In this document: one piece after another, positions 44,467 through 53,588 of the stretch
How positions within the stretch are numbered: position 1 is the first letter of the stretch
Layout of the letters: the number at the start of each line of letters is the position of its first letter
Assembly: GCA_025057575.1 (NCBI GenBank)
Contig: JANXBO010000013.1
Span: forward strand, 1-58,882
Direction of reading: 5' to 3'
DNA from: Candidatus Caldisaccharidevorator malaysiensis
Lineage (GTDB): Bacteria; Armatimonadota; Fervidibacteria; Fervidibacterales; Fervidibacteraceae
Length of the DNA: 58,882 nt
The notes under the pieces: model-generated
What the model was told of the DNA's origin: nothing
Databases searched by the model: none
Seen by the model: the letters and a program-made list of their open reading frames with translations, nothing else
Made by a program: the position numbers and the translations under genes

Positions 44467-45849
44467 ATGAGCGGCGTGGTTGCTTTGGAAAAGCCGATCA
44501 TTAGCGTTTCAGGGATCCGAGGCATCGTCGGGCAGAGTCTGTTCGCCGATGACGCTCTTAAATGGGCGATGGCATATGGGACTTTGAAAAGACCGGGACC
44601 GGTTCTGATTGCGCGCGACACAAGGACATCGGGACCAATGCTGCGGTCGGCAGTGGAAGCGGGTCTTCTGGCTGTCGGCTGCCAAGTGATTGACCTCGGA
44701 ATTCAACCCACGCCCACCTTGCAACTAGCTGTTCCTCACTGGAAAGCAAGGGGTGCCTTAGCGATTACTGCATCCCACAATCCTGCTGAATGGAATGCTT
44801 TGAAGTTCTTCAACTCCGACGGAATGTATTTGGACCATTTGGAGATGGAAGAACTGATCCAGTGTTATGAAAGCGGACAGTATCCTCAAGTGCCCTGGGA
44901 TCAAGTTCCCAAACCGCAATCCGATAAGAAGGCAGGGCTCCGCCATGTGCAACGGATCTTAGGCATCCTGGATGTGGATCGGATCCGATCTCAAAAGTTT
45001 CGGGTCGTCTTGGACTGCGGGGGTGGTGCCGGATCTTTCGTGACGCCTTATCTCCTAAAAGAGTTAAACTGCTCGGTGCGACTCATTCATCAGGATCGGT
45101 CAGGGGTTTTTCGGCGCCCCCCAGAGCCCATTCCGGACAACCTCCAAACACTGTGCCAGGAGGTGCGCAAGTTAGGTGCCGACATCGGGATGGCTCACGA
45201 TGCGGATGCGGACCGACTCTGCCTCGTTTCCGAGCAGGGACACGCCCTCAGCGAGGAATATACCCTGACCTTGTGCGTCTATCATGTTTTGAAGCATCGG
45301 GAGCGCGGTCCCGTAGCGACAAACCTTTCCACTACCATGCGCATTGATGATGTCGCCCGCCAGTTCGGTGTGCCGGTTTTGCGCACTGCTGTGGGGGATA
45401 TTAATGTCAGCAAGAAACTTAAGGAAGTGTCCGGTGTTATCGGGGGAGAAGGCAACGGCGGTGTGATTTATCCACCCGTTCAGTATGCCAGAGATGCCGT
45501 CGCTGCTGCTGGTCTTATTTTAGAACTTATGGCTTATGTCCAGAAGCCGTTAAGTGAGATCGTCTTTTATTTGCCCAATTACTTTATCGTTAAGGAAAAA
45601 CTTCCCTATAACCCGTCCCTTTATCCTCTTCTCGTTGAGAAGATCAAGTCTCAATACACCGCTGAAGAGGTGACGGAAGAGGACGGTATCAAGTTACAAT
45701 GGCAAGACTCTTGGGTTCATATCCGCCCTTCCGGAACGGAACCCATTTTAAGGGTGATCGCAGAAGCCAAGACGGAGGAAAAAGCCCGTGAGTTGTGTGC
45801 GGAAGTGATCAGCGAAGTAAAAGCACTAATGGCTCGCGAAGGTCTTTGA
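44467..45849 (+). CDS. glmM: Phosphohexomutase, probably phosphoglucosamine mutase
   Basis: This 460-residue alpha-D-phosphohexomutase moves phosphate between C6 and C1 of a sugar. The phosphoserine loop is I-T-A-S-H-N-P, the Mg-binding loop D-A-D-A-D-R, the sugar-binding loop G-E-G-N-G-G-V and the phosphate-binding loop R-P-S-G-T-E-P. The G-E-G-N-G-G form fits the GlmM-like group better than ManB (G-E-x-S-G-H), but phosphoglucomutase or phosphomannomutase activity cannot be excluded. It sits among glycosyltransferase genes. Confidence 0.88.
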   Translation: MSGVVALEKPIISVSGIRGIVGQSLFADDALKWAMAYGTLKRPGPVLIARDTRTSGPMLRSAVEAGLLAVGCQVIDLGIQPTPTLQLAVPHWKARGALAITASHNPAEWNALKFFNSDGMYLDHLEMEELIQCYESGQYPQVPWDQVPKPQSDKKAGLRHVQRILGILDVDRIRSQKFRVVLDCGGGAGSFVTPYLLKELNCSVRLIHQDRSGVFRRPPEPIPDNLQTLCQEVRKLGADIGMAHDADADRLCLVSEQGHALSEEYTLTLCVYHVLKHRERGPVATNLSTTMRIDDVARQFGVPVLRTAVGDINVSKKLKEVSGVIGGEGNGGVIYPPVQYARDAVAAAGLILELMAYVQKPLSEIVFYLPNYFIVKEKLPYNPSLYPLLVEKIKSQYTAEEVTEEDGIKLQWQDSWVHIRPSGTEPILRVIAEAKTEEKARELCAEVISEVKALMAREGL

Positions 45850-45894
45850 TTGAATCGGTCCCTTTGTGGGATTTTGGCGTCCGATCGGTAACCT

Positions 45895-47001
45895 ATGATT
45901 GTTGGTCTGGACGGGCGAGTGATTTTTGGACCCTTCACGGGCGATCGGACTTTTCTACTGGGTCTGTTAGAGGGATTGGTCCGGCAGGAAGAGGTGGAGA
46001 AGATCGTTATCTTTGCCACCGGCTCCGCCGGCAAGGAACCCTTGATTCATCCCAAGGTCGTTTGGAAACATCTTCCGCCGGTGCCCGGCTGGGCTTTTAC
46101 CTTTTTCTACCTGCCCCGTCTGGCGCAATCGTCTCGTCTCAGTGTTTTACAAGTTCAATATATCAGTCCGCCTCTTTGTCCCATTCCCATCGTCACGACC
46201 ATCCACGACGCTTCCTGGAAGAGGTTTCCTGAGGCGTTTCCTGCTAAAGACCGCTTCTTTCTCAATACCGTCCTTCCCGTCACTGCCCAGCGAGCCCAGA
46301 AGGTAACGACCGATTCTTACGCATCGTTGGAAGACATTGTGCAGTTCCTTAAAGTGCCGAGAACCAAGATCCGTGTCATCCCCTTAGCCCCCCGGGAGAT
46401 GTTTCTCAAAGTTGCCGACTATCATCAGCGTCAGGCGGTCGCCCGTCGCTACCGATTACCCCCACAGTTTTTTTTGTTCGTCGGCGTCTTGCAGCCAAGG
46501 AAAAACCTGGACAGGGTCCTTAAGGCACTCAGTCTTTTGAGAATCAAAAACAAGGATATCCCTCCCTTCATCATTGCCGGCAAAATCGGTTGGAAGTGTG
46601 AGGGTCTCTTAAAGTTAATTGAGGCAGACAGGGATGTCTCTTTCATCGGCTATGTTGCCGATGGAGACTTGCCGGCTCTTTACCAACTGGCTCTTTTCTT
46701 CCTTTACCCTTCCCTTTGGGAAGGGTTTGGGCTTCCTGTCTTGGAGGCGATGGCGAGCGGTGTTCCGGTGATTACTTCCAATCGGTCGGGTCTCAAAGAA
46801 ATTGGGGAAGGCGCTGCGGTTCTCATCAATCCTGAAAGCAGCGAAGAGATTGCTGAGGCGGTGGACCGATTGGCGCGCGACGAAGGGCTCCGGCAAGAAC
46901 TGGCAGAGAAAGGGCGTCAGCGGGCTGGCGGCTATTCTTGGAACAGAACCGCACAAGTTGCCGTTGCCATCTATAAAGAAGTGATGATGAGCACGGGATG
47001 A
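45895..47001 (+). CDS. Family 4 glycosyltransferase
   Basis: This 368-residue GT-B fold enzyme has the GT4 C-terminal signature E-G-F-G-L-P-V-L-E-A-M-A-S-G-V-P-V and an earlier V-G-V-L-Q-P-R-K-N-L-D segment. It is likely a mannosyl- or rhamnosyltransferase for a surface polysaccharide; the sugar is unknown. Its stop overlaps the next glycosyltransferase start by four bases (ATGA). Confidence 0.9.
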   Translation: MIVGLDGRVIFGPFTGDRTFLLGLLEGLVRQEEVEKIVIFATGSAGKEPLIHPKVVWKHLPPVPGWAFTFFYLPRLAQSSRLSVLQVQYISPPLCPIPIVTTIHDASWKRFPEAFPAKDRFFLNTVLPVTAQRAQKVTTDSYASLEDIVQFLKVPRTKIRVIPLAPREMFLKVADYHQRQAVARRYRLPPQFFLFVGVLQPRKNLDRVLKALSLLRIKNKDIPPFIIAGKIGWKCEGLLKLIEADRDVSFIGYVADGDLPALYQLALFFLYPSLWEGFGLPVLEAMASGVPVITSNRSGLKEIGEGAAVLINPESSEEIAEAVDRLARDEGLRQELAEKGRQRAGGYSWNRTAQVAVAIYKEVMMSTG

Positions 47002-47909
47002 TCGTCGCCGGCGAGCCCACTTCGTTAAAGCAAGAGACAGGGAAAAAAAGACCGGACATCTCAGTCGTTATCGCCAACTGGAACACGGCTGATCTGCTCG
47101 TCCGCTGTCTTTGGTCCTTGAGGCGAGCCTGCTTAGAGGGAGTGAAACTGGAAGTCATCGTCGTTGATGATGCTTCTTCAGATGACAGTTGCCAACGGGT
47201 TCAGACCCAGTTTCCCGAGGTCCAACTCCTGTGGAACGAGAACAATAGAGGCTATGCGGCAACGACCAATAGGGGTGCCCAAAGGGCATCGGGGCGCTAC
47301 CTTCTTCTGCTTAACCCCGATACCGAGGTGACGGCGCAAGCCTTAGTGAGGCTGCTCTCCTTTGCTGATCAGCATCCCGAAGCGGGTGCTGTCGCTCCCA
47401 GACTGGTTTATCCATCGGGACGCCCTCAATCTTCGGTCCGTCGGTTCCCCACCCCGGGCACCCTTTTTCTGGCTCTGATGTCCGATTGTCTGTTTCTGAT
47501 CAAGAACGGCGATTATAAAATTCACCCAGATCGTTTGAAAGAAATTCAAGAGGTAGATCAGCCGATGGCATCGGCTCTTTTAATTCGGCGGACAGCGTGG
47601 GAGCAGATAGGCGGTATGGACGAATCCTTGTCTCTTTTCTTTAACGACGTGGACCTTTGCTGGCAGTTGCGCAAAAAGGGCTGGAAGATCTTTTATATTC
47701 CGCACGCCGTTATTGTTCATCATCACGGCGCCAGCACCCGTCAATTGGGAATCGCCCGATTCATTTTGTCTTTGAAGGGAATGCTGGGCTTTTACGACAA
47801 GAACATCAGACCCTTAATGGCATCGGTCCCGTATGCTTTGTTGCGGTCCTTGTTAGTCGTCGGTTTTTATGCCCGAATTATCCGATATCTGATGGTTCGC
47901 CGTGGGTAA
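46998..47909 (+). CDS. Family 2 glycosyltransferase, rhamnosyltransferase-like (copy 1)
   Basis: This 303-residue enzyme has the GT2 motifs V-I-A-N-W-N-T, V-V-D-D-A-S-S-D-D and N-P-D-T-E-V, then a conserved F-F-N-D-V-D-L-C-W. This is the WbbL/rhamnosyltransferase arrangement. The C-terminal basic-hydrophobic region probably associates with the membrane. The 4-bp ATGA overlap with the preceding gene indicates coupling. Confidence 0.9.
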   Translation: MIVAGEPTSLKQETGKKRPDISVVIANWNTADLLVRCLWSLRRACLEGVKLEVIVVDDASSDDSCQRVQTQFPEVQLLWNENNRGYAATTNRGAQRASGRYLLLLNPDTEVTAQALVRLLSFADQHPEAGAVAPRLVYPSGRPQSSVRRFPTPGTLFLALMSDCLFLIKNGDYKIHPDRLKEIQEVDQPMASALLIRRTAWEQIGGMDESLSLFFNDVDLCWQLRKKGWKIFYIPHAVIVHHHGASTRQLGIARFILSLKGMLGFYDKNIRPLMASVPYALLRSLLVVGFYARIIRYLMVRRG

Positions 47910-47923
47910 ACAAGGAGGGAGCC

Positions 47924-48148
47924 ATCATCACGCATTTACAAGAAGTCATTGCGCTACCTGTTTGGGTCCTTAAGATCCTTGCCTGCCCTAAGGAAACTTG
48001 TCGCTCAGCCTTAGCCGTTGACCTGCAGCAGCCGGCTCTCGTCTGCACCGGTTGCGGTGCCTTCTATCCTATCAGAGACGGCATTCCGTGCTTCGTAGAC
48101 ATAGAAATGGAAAAAGAAAGTGACACAGAATCAGAAAGTGACCCCTAA
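47924..48148 (+). CDS. Trm112-like zinc-ribbon protein with unusual start
   Basis: The frame encodes a small protein of about 74 residues with the Trm112/UPF0434 pattern: L-A-C-P-K-E-T-C, then V-C-T-G-C-G and Y-P-I-R-D-G-I-P. A perfect AAGGAGGGA (47912-47920) lies just upstream, but no ATG, GTG or TTG follows in frame. The spaced codons are ATC 47924, ATC 47927 and ACG 47930. In-frame conventional starts exist only far upstream inside the glycosyltransferase gene. Either a rare AUC start is used, or the start codon has a sequence error. It overlaps the next glycosyltransferase by 29 bp. Confidence 0.7.
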   Translation: MITHLQEVIALPVWVLKILACPKETCRSALAVDLQQPALVCTGCGAFYPIRDGIPCFVDIEMEKESDTESESDP

Positions 48149-49193
48149 ACCAGCCCTTCTTTCTATCATCATAGTCTCGTGGAATGTGAAAGATGATGTG
48201 ATCCAGTGTCTTCAATCCTTGTCATCGGCACCGGAATTGGCAAAGGGTGATTGGGAAATAATTGTCGTGGATAACGCTTCCACAGATGATACTGTTGACA
48301 CCGTGCGGCGGCTCTTTCCCTTTGTGCGGCTCATCGCTAACAGGGAGAATGTAGGCTTCACCAGGGCTAATAACCAAGGGCTCAAATGCTCCCAAAGTAA
48401 GTATGTTTTCCTTCTTAATCCCGATACAATAGCCGATCCTAAGTCCATCAGAAAGATGGTAGTTTTCGCCGAAAAGGCACCGGAAATTGGTGTGATCGGA
48501 CCTCGGCTGGTGGGACCAGACGGGACCTTACAATGGTCGGCTCGGTCTTTCCCCGATATCGGAGCCGGACTCTTTCGCAACACGCCGCTGTCTCGCTTGT
48601 TTCCGAATACTTTTTATGAAAGGCGCTATCTGGGCAAAGATCTTCCCAGAGACAGTCCTTCGGAAGTGGATTGGGTCTCCGGTGCGGCTTTGCTGGTGCG
48701 CCGTTCCGTCCTTAACCAAATCGGTCTTCTGGACGAGGATTATTGGTCTTATTGTGAAGATGTGGATTTGTGTTGGAGGGTTAAAGCGAAAGGCTTTAAG
48801 GTGATTTACTATCCTGAGGTGACCATCGTTCACAAGGTCGGAAGGAGCAGTGATCAGCGTCTCGTCTTTTCCCTTTTTCAACATCACCGCAGTATGTGGA
48901 AATTTTTTCAAAAACACTATCGTAACCGATACCCCTTCTGGATACGCCCGATGGTTCCTCTTGGCATTGCCATCAGATTGCTGGGTGCCTTGTCACGGTT
49001 AGGGTTTCATCGGCTATTGCTCTGGTGGCTATCTCGGAAGGCAAGGTTTCTTGGTAACAGGGTTTCTGCCGAACGCCCGATAAGAGCCTTGGCAGATCCT
49101 GGTAGGCTTCCGGTGACCTCCCGAAGGCCTCAACCGGATTCGGCGTCCTCTCCTTTAGGGAATGAGGGCGACAGCGGTGAAGACGAAAGTTAA
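48120..49193 (+). CDS. Family 2 glycosyltransferase, rhamnosyltransferase-like (copy 2)
   Basis: This 357-residue enzyme is a second WbbL-like transferase: I-I-I-V-S-W-N-V, V-V-D-N-A-S-T-D-D, N-P-D-T-I-A and S-Y-C-E-D-V-D-L-C-W. It starts with GTG 48120 inside the end of the Trm112-like gene. The last 60 residues are basic, then Pro/Ser-rich. With copy 1 and the GT4 enzyme it probably builds one repeating unit. Confidence 0.9.
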   Translation: MTQNQKVTPKPALLSIIIVSWNVKDDVIQCLQSLSSAPELAKGDWEIIVVDNASTDDTVDTVRRLFPFVRLIANRENVGFTRANNQGLKCSQSKYVFLLNPDTIADPKSIRKMVVFAEKAPEIGVIGPRLVGPDGTLQWSARSFPDIGAGLFRNTPLSRLFPNTFYERRYLGKDLPRDSPSEVDWVSGAALLVRRSVLNQIGLLDEDYWSYCEDVDLCWRVKAKGFKVIYYPEVTIVHKVGRSSDQRLVFSLFQHHRSMWKFFQKHYRNRYPFWIRPMVPLGIAIRLLGALSRLGFHRLLLWWLSRKARFLGNRVSAERPIRALADPGRLPVTSRRPQPDSASSPLGNEGDSGEDES

Positions 49194-51243
49194 GAAAGAC
49201 ACTAAAGACGGGAAAAAGAGGACGCTGGAGAGTCCGAGCGCTGGCGCCCGCCAGGTCTTTTTAAACCCGCGTCTTGTCGTTGCCGGTCTGGTAGGCTTGC
49301 TCGTTACTTTTCTGCCCTACCTCGGTGGGCAGAACGATTGGAAATGGACCGGACCTGTGCTGACGGTCCTTTTGACTGCGGGCGGTGTGCTATCGGTCGC
49401 CGCCTTTCTGAAACGGCATTCTCTCACGGTGGCGTCATCGGAAATGCTGTTGCTATCTTTGGTCTTGTGGCAAGTTCTGACGCTTGTTAACACGAAATAT
49501 CTTTGGGCTTCCCTAACGGAAATCAGCCGCTGGGCGGTCTTCGCCGTCGTAACGGTTTTGGTCAGACGGTTGAGTCAAACGACACCGGTTCCTTTAATCA
49601 TCGCTCTGAGTCTTTTTCTCAGCGGGTTTCTCCCTTCTCTTTGGGAGATGCGGACCTACCTGGAAACAGCGGCGGTAGATCCTCGCTGGCGGGTCTTCGG
49701 TCCTTTCGTTCATCCTAACCTGTTTGCCAATTACTTACTGATGATCCTTCCAGTTGCTACGGCTCTCGTGCTCTACAAACCGTTCAGTTGGCGCCTTCCC
49801 TTTGTTGTGGGCACTGCTCTCGTCCTCATTTGTCTCTTCCTCACAGGATCAAAGGGTGCCTTTTTGTCCCTGGGGTTGGTTGGTTTTTCAACCGTTCTTT
49901 TTTGGTTAGCCCGAACCAAAGGCGAGGCGTCGGGGAAAAAGCGCGTCCTTTTCTACTCGTCTCTAACACTTCTTGCGCTGGGGGCTCTAATGTTTGCCCT
50001 TCCTCCTATTAGGGAACGCCTGGAACAAGTCTTATCCGGTCAGGTCCACTCCTGGATGTTTCGGATTTGGGTCTGGAAGTCATCGGTTCTTGCCATCGCC
50101 GACAGTCCTCTGTTGGGTCACGGACCGGGGACCTTTGAATGGGTCTATCCTCGGTATGCAGAAGTGGGCTTTACCCGTCACGCTCATAACGGTTTTTTGC
50201 AATTGGCAATGGATTGTGGTCTACCGGCTTTGTTGCTGCTGTTGGTCTTCTTTGCTCGTAGTCTGGTGGGGGCGCTTCGTTTTGCATTGGAAGGAAATGC
50301 TCGTTACCTGCAACTGGGTGCTGCCATCGGCGTTCTCGCCTGCCTTCTGCACAACTTGACGGAAACGGCTTGGTTGGCGACTGCCAATCTTTTGGCTTTG
50401 GGGGTGCTGTGTGGTTTAGCCCAGACAGGGGAAAGGGAAAGAGCGGTTTCGTGGGCACCCAAGGCTGCTGCGCCCGTTGGTGTTGGACTGACCTTGCTGG
50501 GTCTTTTCATCCTGGGCGTCACAGTTGGTCAATGGATTAGTTCACCAAGCGATACCTTCTGGAACCCTTATCGTCAGAAGGCTGTCCTAGAAAGAGCCGA
50601 ACGATGGGATCCGCTGAATGCGGTCTATCCTGCCAGAAGGGCAGTGATTTTAAGAGGCTTGTGGGAGGTGAGCGGTCACAACGATTATCTTCAAGACGGG
50701 ATCAAAGCCATCAACAGGGCTCTTTTGCTGCAGCCGATCCGGTCGGGCAATTACAAAATCAAGGCTGCTTTTCTGTCCGAGATGGGGAGGGAGGGGGAAG
50801 CAGCAAAGGCGCTGAATCGGGCGATTCGGGTCAATCCCCTTGACACGGAAGCCTACTGGAAGTTAGCAGAACTTTACCGACAACAAGGGAAGCAGAAACT
50901 GGCTCTGCGCCTTTATCAGAAAATTTACCAAATGAGTCAAGGACCGATGGGTCGTTACCGTCCCCTTGATTTTTGGTCCGATCCGTATTTGTCGGCAGCG
51001 AAAATCGCCCTTGCCCGCCACTGGCAGGTTGCTGGGCAAAAAAAGAAGGCGTTTCTTTTGGCGAAAGAAGCCGATGAGGAACTAAAGTCCTTTTTGGAGG
51101 CTTACCTGCCCATCCTTCGCTATCAGGAACCCCAAGCCGCTGACGCCCAGGAAGCCTTTGCCAAAGGACTACAGAGGGAAGTCCGCGCCATTCTTGAAAC
51201 GATCCACCAAAATCAAAAAGAGAGCGAGCGAAAAAGCCGATGA
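49162..51243 (+). CDS. O-antigen ligase/polymerase-like membrane protein with TPR tail
   Basis: This 693-residue protein has about 12 membrane helices and the Wzy_C/WaaL loop G-H-G-P-G-T-F then R-H-A-H-N-G-F-L-Q-L. The histidine there is essential in ligases. After residue 470 a soluble domain with TPR-like repeats follows (A-A-K-A-L-N-R-A-I-R-V-N-P, Y-W-K-L-A-E-L-Y-R-Q-Q-G-K). It either polymerises or ligates the glycan built by the preceding enzymes. It overlaps the previous gene by 32 bp and the methyltransferase by 4 bp. Confidence 0.88.
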   Translation: MRATAVKTKVKKDTKDGKKRTLESPSAGARQVFLNPRLVVAGLVGLLVTFLPYLGGQNDWKWTGPVLTVLLTAGGVLSVAAFLKRHSLTVASSEMLLLSLVLWQVLTLVNTKYLWASLTEISRWAVFAVVTVLVRRLSQTTPVPLIIALSLFLSGFLPSLWEMRTYLETAAVDPRWRVFGPFVHPNLFANYLLMILPVATALVLYKPFSWRLPFVVGTALVLICLFLTGSKGAFLSLGLVGFSTVLFWLARTKGEASGKKRVLFYSSLTLLALGALMFALPPIRERLEQVLSGQVHSWMFRIWVWKSSVLAIADSPLLGHGPGTFEWVYPRYAEVGFTRHAHNGFLQLAMDCGLPALLLLLVFFARSLVGALRFALEGNARYLQLGAAIGVLACLLHNLTETAWLATANLLALGVLCGLAQTGERERAVSWAPKAAAPVGVGLTLLGLFILGVTVGQWISSPSDTFWNPYRQKAVLERAERWDPLNAVYPARRAVILRGLWEVSGHNDYLQDGIKAINRALLLQPIRSGNYKIKAAFLSEMGREGEAAKALNRAIRVNPLDTEAYWKLAELYRQQGKQKLALRLYQKIYQMSQGPMGRYRPLDFWSDPYLSAAKIALARHWQVAGQKKKAFLLAKEADEELKSFLEAYLPILRYQEPQAADAQEAFAKGLQREVRAILETIHQNQKESERKSR

Positions 51244-51992
51244 CCTGGTACCGAGAATTTTTTGATGACTTGTATTTGCGCCTCTACCATTTTGCGGAGG
51301 TTCCAGAAAGGGTCCGCAAGGAAGTGGACTTTTTCGTGGAAGCACTGGGATTGAAAGGCGGGGAGCGGATTCTGGACGCCTGTTGCGGTCAAGGGCGCCA
51401 TTCTCTGGAATTGGCAAGGCGAGGTTTTCGCGTGGTCGGGGTAGACCTCTCGGAAGCCTTACTGTATGTCGCCCAGCAAAGGGCACATCAAGAAGGTCTC
51501 ACCGTTACTTTTATTCACCGCGACATTCGCGATCTTGACCTTCCGGACCCTTTTGATGCCGTTCTCAATGTCTTCACCTCGTTTGGCTATTTGGAAAACG
51601 AGGAGGAAGATGCAAGGGCTCTCGCCCAAATGTCTCGGCATTTGCAGCCAGGGGGAGGGCTGATTCTTGATGTGATGAACCGAGAATGGCTGATTCGCCA
51701 GTTTCAACCCCACGACTGGCGAACCGTGGACGAAGGGTGGGTCGTTCTGGAAGAAAGAACCTTTGATTTGCTCACCAGCAGGTTGGAAACCCGCTGGGTC
51801 ATTGTCGCCGCCGATGGAGGGCGGTATATTCGCCAATCGTCCATCCGAGTCTATTCCGCTGCTGAACTGCGGTTGATGATGGAAAATTGTCGGCTCCGAG
51901 TGGAGAAAGCGTTCGGCGACTATCAAGGGTCCCCTTATGAAATAGATTCACCCCGACTGATCCTTATTGCCAGGAAGGAAGGAGACGGATGA
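51240..51992 (+). CDS. Class I SAM-dependent methyltransferase
   Basis: This 250-residue enzyme has SAM motif I in [11 protein letters not shown], motif II with G-V-D-L-S and motif IV in [12 protein letters not shown]. The N-terminal Y-R-E-F-F-D-D-L-Y segment is common in small-molecule methyltransferases of this group. The methyl acceptor is unknown. ATGA overlaps join it to the genes on both sides. Confidence 0.88.
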   Translation: MTWYREFFDDLYLRLYHFAEVPERVRKEVDFFVEALGLKGGERILDACCGQGRHSLELARRGFRVVGVDLSEALLYVAQQRAHQEGLTVTFIHRDIRDLDLPDPFDAVLNVFTSFGYLENEEEDARALAQMSRHLQPGGGLILDVMNREWLIRQFQPHDWRTVDEGWVVLEERTFDLLTSRLETRWVIVAADGGRYIRQSSIRVYSAAELRLMMENCRLRVEKAFGDYQGSPYEIDSPRLILIARKEGDG

Positions 51993-52462
51993 CACCTGAT
52001 CCCATCCGAATTTTGGTTCTCCACGGTCCGAACTTGAATTGGCTGGGCAGAAGGGAGACGGACATTTACGGGACAGAAACGCTTGATCAGATCAACGAAG
52101 CCCTGATTTGCCGTGCTGAGGAGTTAGGTGCTGTCCTTAAGGTGTTCCAGTCCAATCACGAAGGCAGCCTCATTGACAAAATCCAAGAAGAGTCGGACTG
52201 GGCGGAGGCAATTGTCATCAATCCAGGAGCGCTGACTCATTATTCCATCGCCCTTCGCGATGCCTTAAAGGCTTACGGCAAGCCCGTCGTGGAAGTTCAT
52301 TTATCCAACATCTATCAGCGAGAAGACTTTCGCCATCGGTCAGTGATCGCAGCCGTCTGCGTGGGGCAAATTGCGGGCTTTGGCAAGGACAGTTACCTCC
52401 TCGGGCTCACAGCGGCGGTAAGTCTCGCTCAACGGGCTCGGACTTCAGTGAGCAAAAAGTGA
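51989..52462 (+). CDS. aroQ: 3-dehydroquinate dehydratase, type II
   Basis: AroQ dehydrates 3-dehydroquinate in the shikimate pathway. The 157-residue protein has all signatures: L-H-G-P-N-L-N, the flexible loop with D-I-Y-G (catalytic Tyr nearby), I-N-P-G-A-L-T-H and [10 protein letters not shown] with the catalytic His. It is of standard length and forms dodecamers in known cases. It overlaps the methyltransferase stop by four bases. Confidence 0.97.
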   Translation: MTPDPIRILVLHGPNLNWLGRRETDIYGTETLDQINEALICRAEELGAVLKVFQSNHEGSLIDKIQEESDWAEAIVINPGALTHYSIALRDALKAYGKPVVEVHLSNIYQREDFRHRSVIAAVCVGQIAGFGKDSYLLGLTAAVSLAQRARTSVSKK

Positions 52463-52477
52463 GAGGTGGAACCATCG

Positions 52478-53575
52478 GTGCCGGATCGGCGATTAGAAAG
52501 GTGGCAAAAAGTTCGGGATCGCTTGGGGGCGAACCGTCTGGACGGACTAATGGTCTTGAATCGTGCCAGCGTCACCTACCTGACAGGTTTTACGGGGAGT
52601 GCTGGCGTCTTCCTTTTGAGCGCATCGGATGGGGCGATCCTGGTGACCGATGGGCGCTACAAAGAACAGGCAGGACTGCAGACCAAGGGACTTCCTTTGA
52701 AAATGCACATTGAGCGTGACTATGTCAGAGCGGTCGGCAATTGTTTGACAGGTTTGGGATGGAAACGGATCGGTTTTGAGGACCGGCACTGCACCGTTGC
52801 ATTTTATCAGGGTGTCAAGGACCGGCTGGGCACCAAAAGGGTCCGGTTTGTGGGGGCTTCCGACTTAATGACGGAAATCAGGTCCCTTAAAGATGAGGAG
52901 GAATTGCAGGCGCTGAAGAAAAGTGCTGAAATCGTTGATAAAGCCTTGGAAAAGACCCTTAGCGAGGTGCGGGCGGGCATAACGGAAAAAGAGTTGGCGT
53001 GGGAACTGGAGAGTCACCTTCGCGCTTTGGGATCAGAGGGGGTTGCCTTTGCGCCGATTGTGCTGTTTGGCGAAAGAACCTCCTTACCCCACGGTCAGCC
53101 GTCCGATCGGGCACTCAAGAAAGGCGACTGGCTTTTGTTGGACTGCGGGGCGGTCTGGCACGGATATGCTTCGGACATCACCCGCACTTTTTTCTTCGGT
53201 CGTCCCCAATCGGAAGACAGGCACATCTACAAAGCGGTTTGGGAAGCCCAACAGGCGGGTCTAGCCGCCTTGCGGGAAGGGGTGATCGGGCAGTTTGTTG
53301 ATCGCACGGTCCGAAAGGTCCTTCGCTCCTATGGGTTGGAAAAGTTCTTCCTTCACGGAACAGGGCATGGGGTAGGACTGGAAATCCACGAGGCGCCGGG
53401 TCTGAACAAAACCGCTCACCAAAAACTGCGGTCCGGAATGGTCGTGACGGTGGAGCCCGGTGTCTACATTGGTGGTAGCGGTGGTGTGCGGATTGAGGAT
53501 ATGGCGGTCGTCACCGAAGACGGCTGCCGGCTCCTCACCCAGTCACCCAACCCTCCTCAATTACCCGTTTTGTAA
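52478..53575 (+). CDS. Xaa-Pro aminopeptidase/dipeptidase (M24B)
   Basis: This 365-residue metallopeptidase has an N-terminal creatinase-like domain and the C-terminal pita-bread fold. The five metal ligands are visible: Asp in L-D-C-G-A and Asp in A-S-D-I-T-R-T, His in G-T-G-H-G-V-G, Glu in V-E-P-G-V-Y and Glu in R-I-E-D-M. A GTG at 52466 is in frame, but GAGAGGTGGA fits the GTG at 52478 better. The aroQ-pepP order is common. The selenoprotein candidate starts 13 bp later. Confidence 0.93.
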   Translation: MPDRRLERWQKVRDRLGANRLDGLMVLNRASVTYLTGFTGSAGVFLLSASDGAILVTDGRYKEQAGLQTKGLPLKMHIERDYVRAVGNCLTGLGWKRIGFEDRHCTVAFYQGVKDRLGTKRVRFVGASDLMTEIRSLKDEEELQALKKSAEIVDKALEKTLSEVRAGITEKELAWELESHLRALGSEGVAFAPIVLFGERTSLPHGQPSDRALKKGDWLLLDCGAVWHGYASDITRTFFFGRPQSEDRHIYKAVWEAQQAGLAALREGVIGQFVDRTVRKVLRSYGLEKFFLHGTGHGVGLEIHEAPGLNKTAHQKLRSGMVVTVEPGVYIGGSGGVRIEDMAVVTEDGCRLLTQSPNPPQLPVL

Positions 53576-53588
53576 GTCGCTTAGAAAA

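Noticed and set aside
47657..48148. A 163-residue gene reading through the end of the glycosyltransferase
   Set aside because: The first 90 residues are a shadow of the glycosyltransferase frame; only the zinc-ribbon part looks like a real protein.
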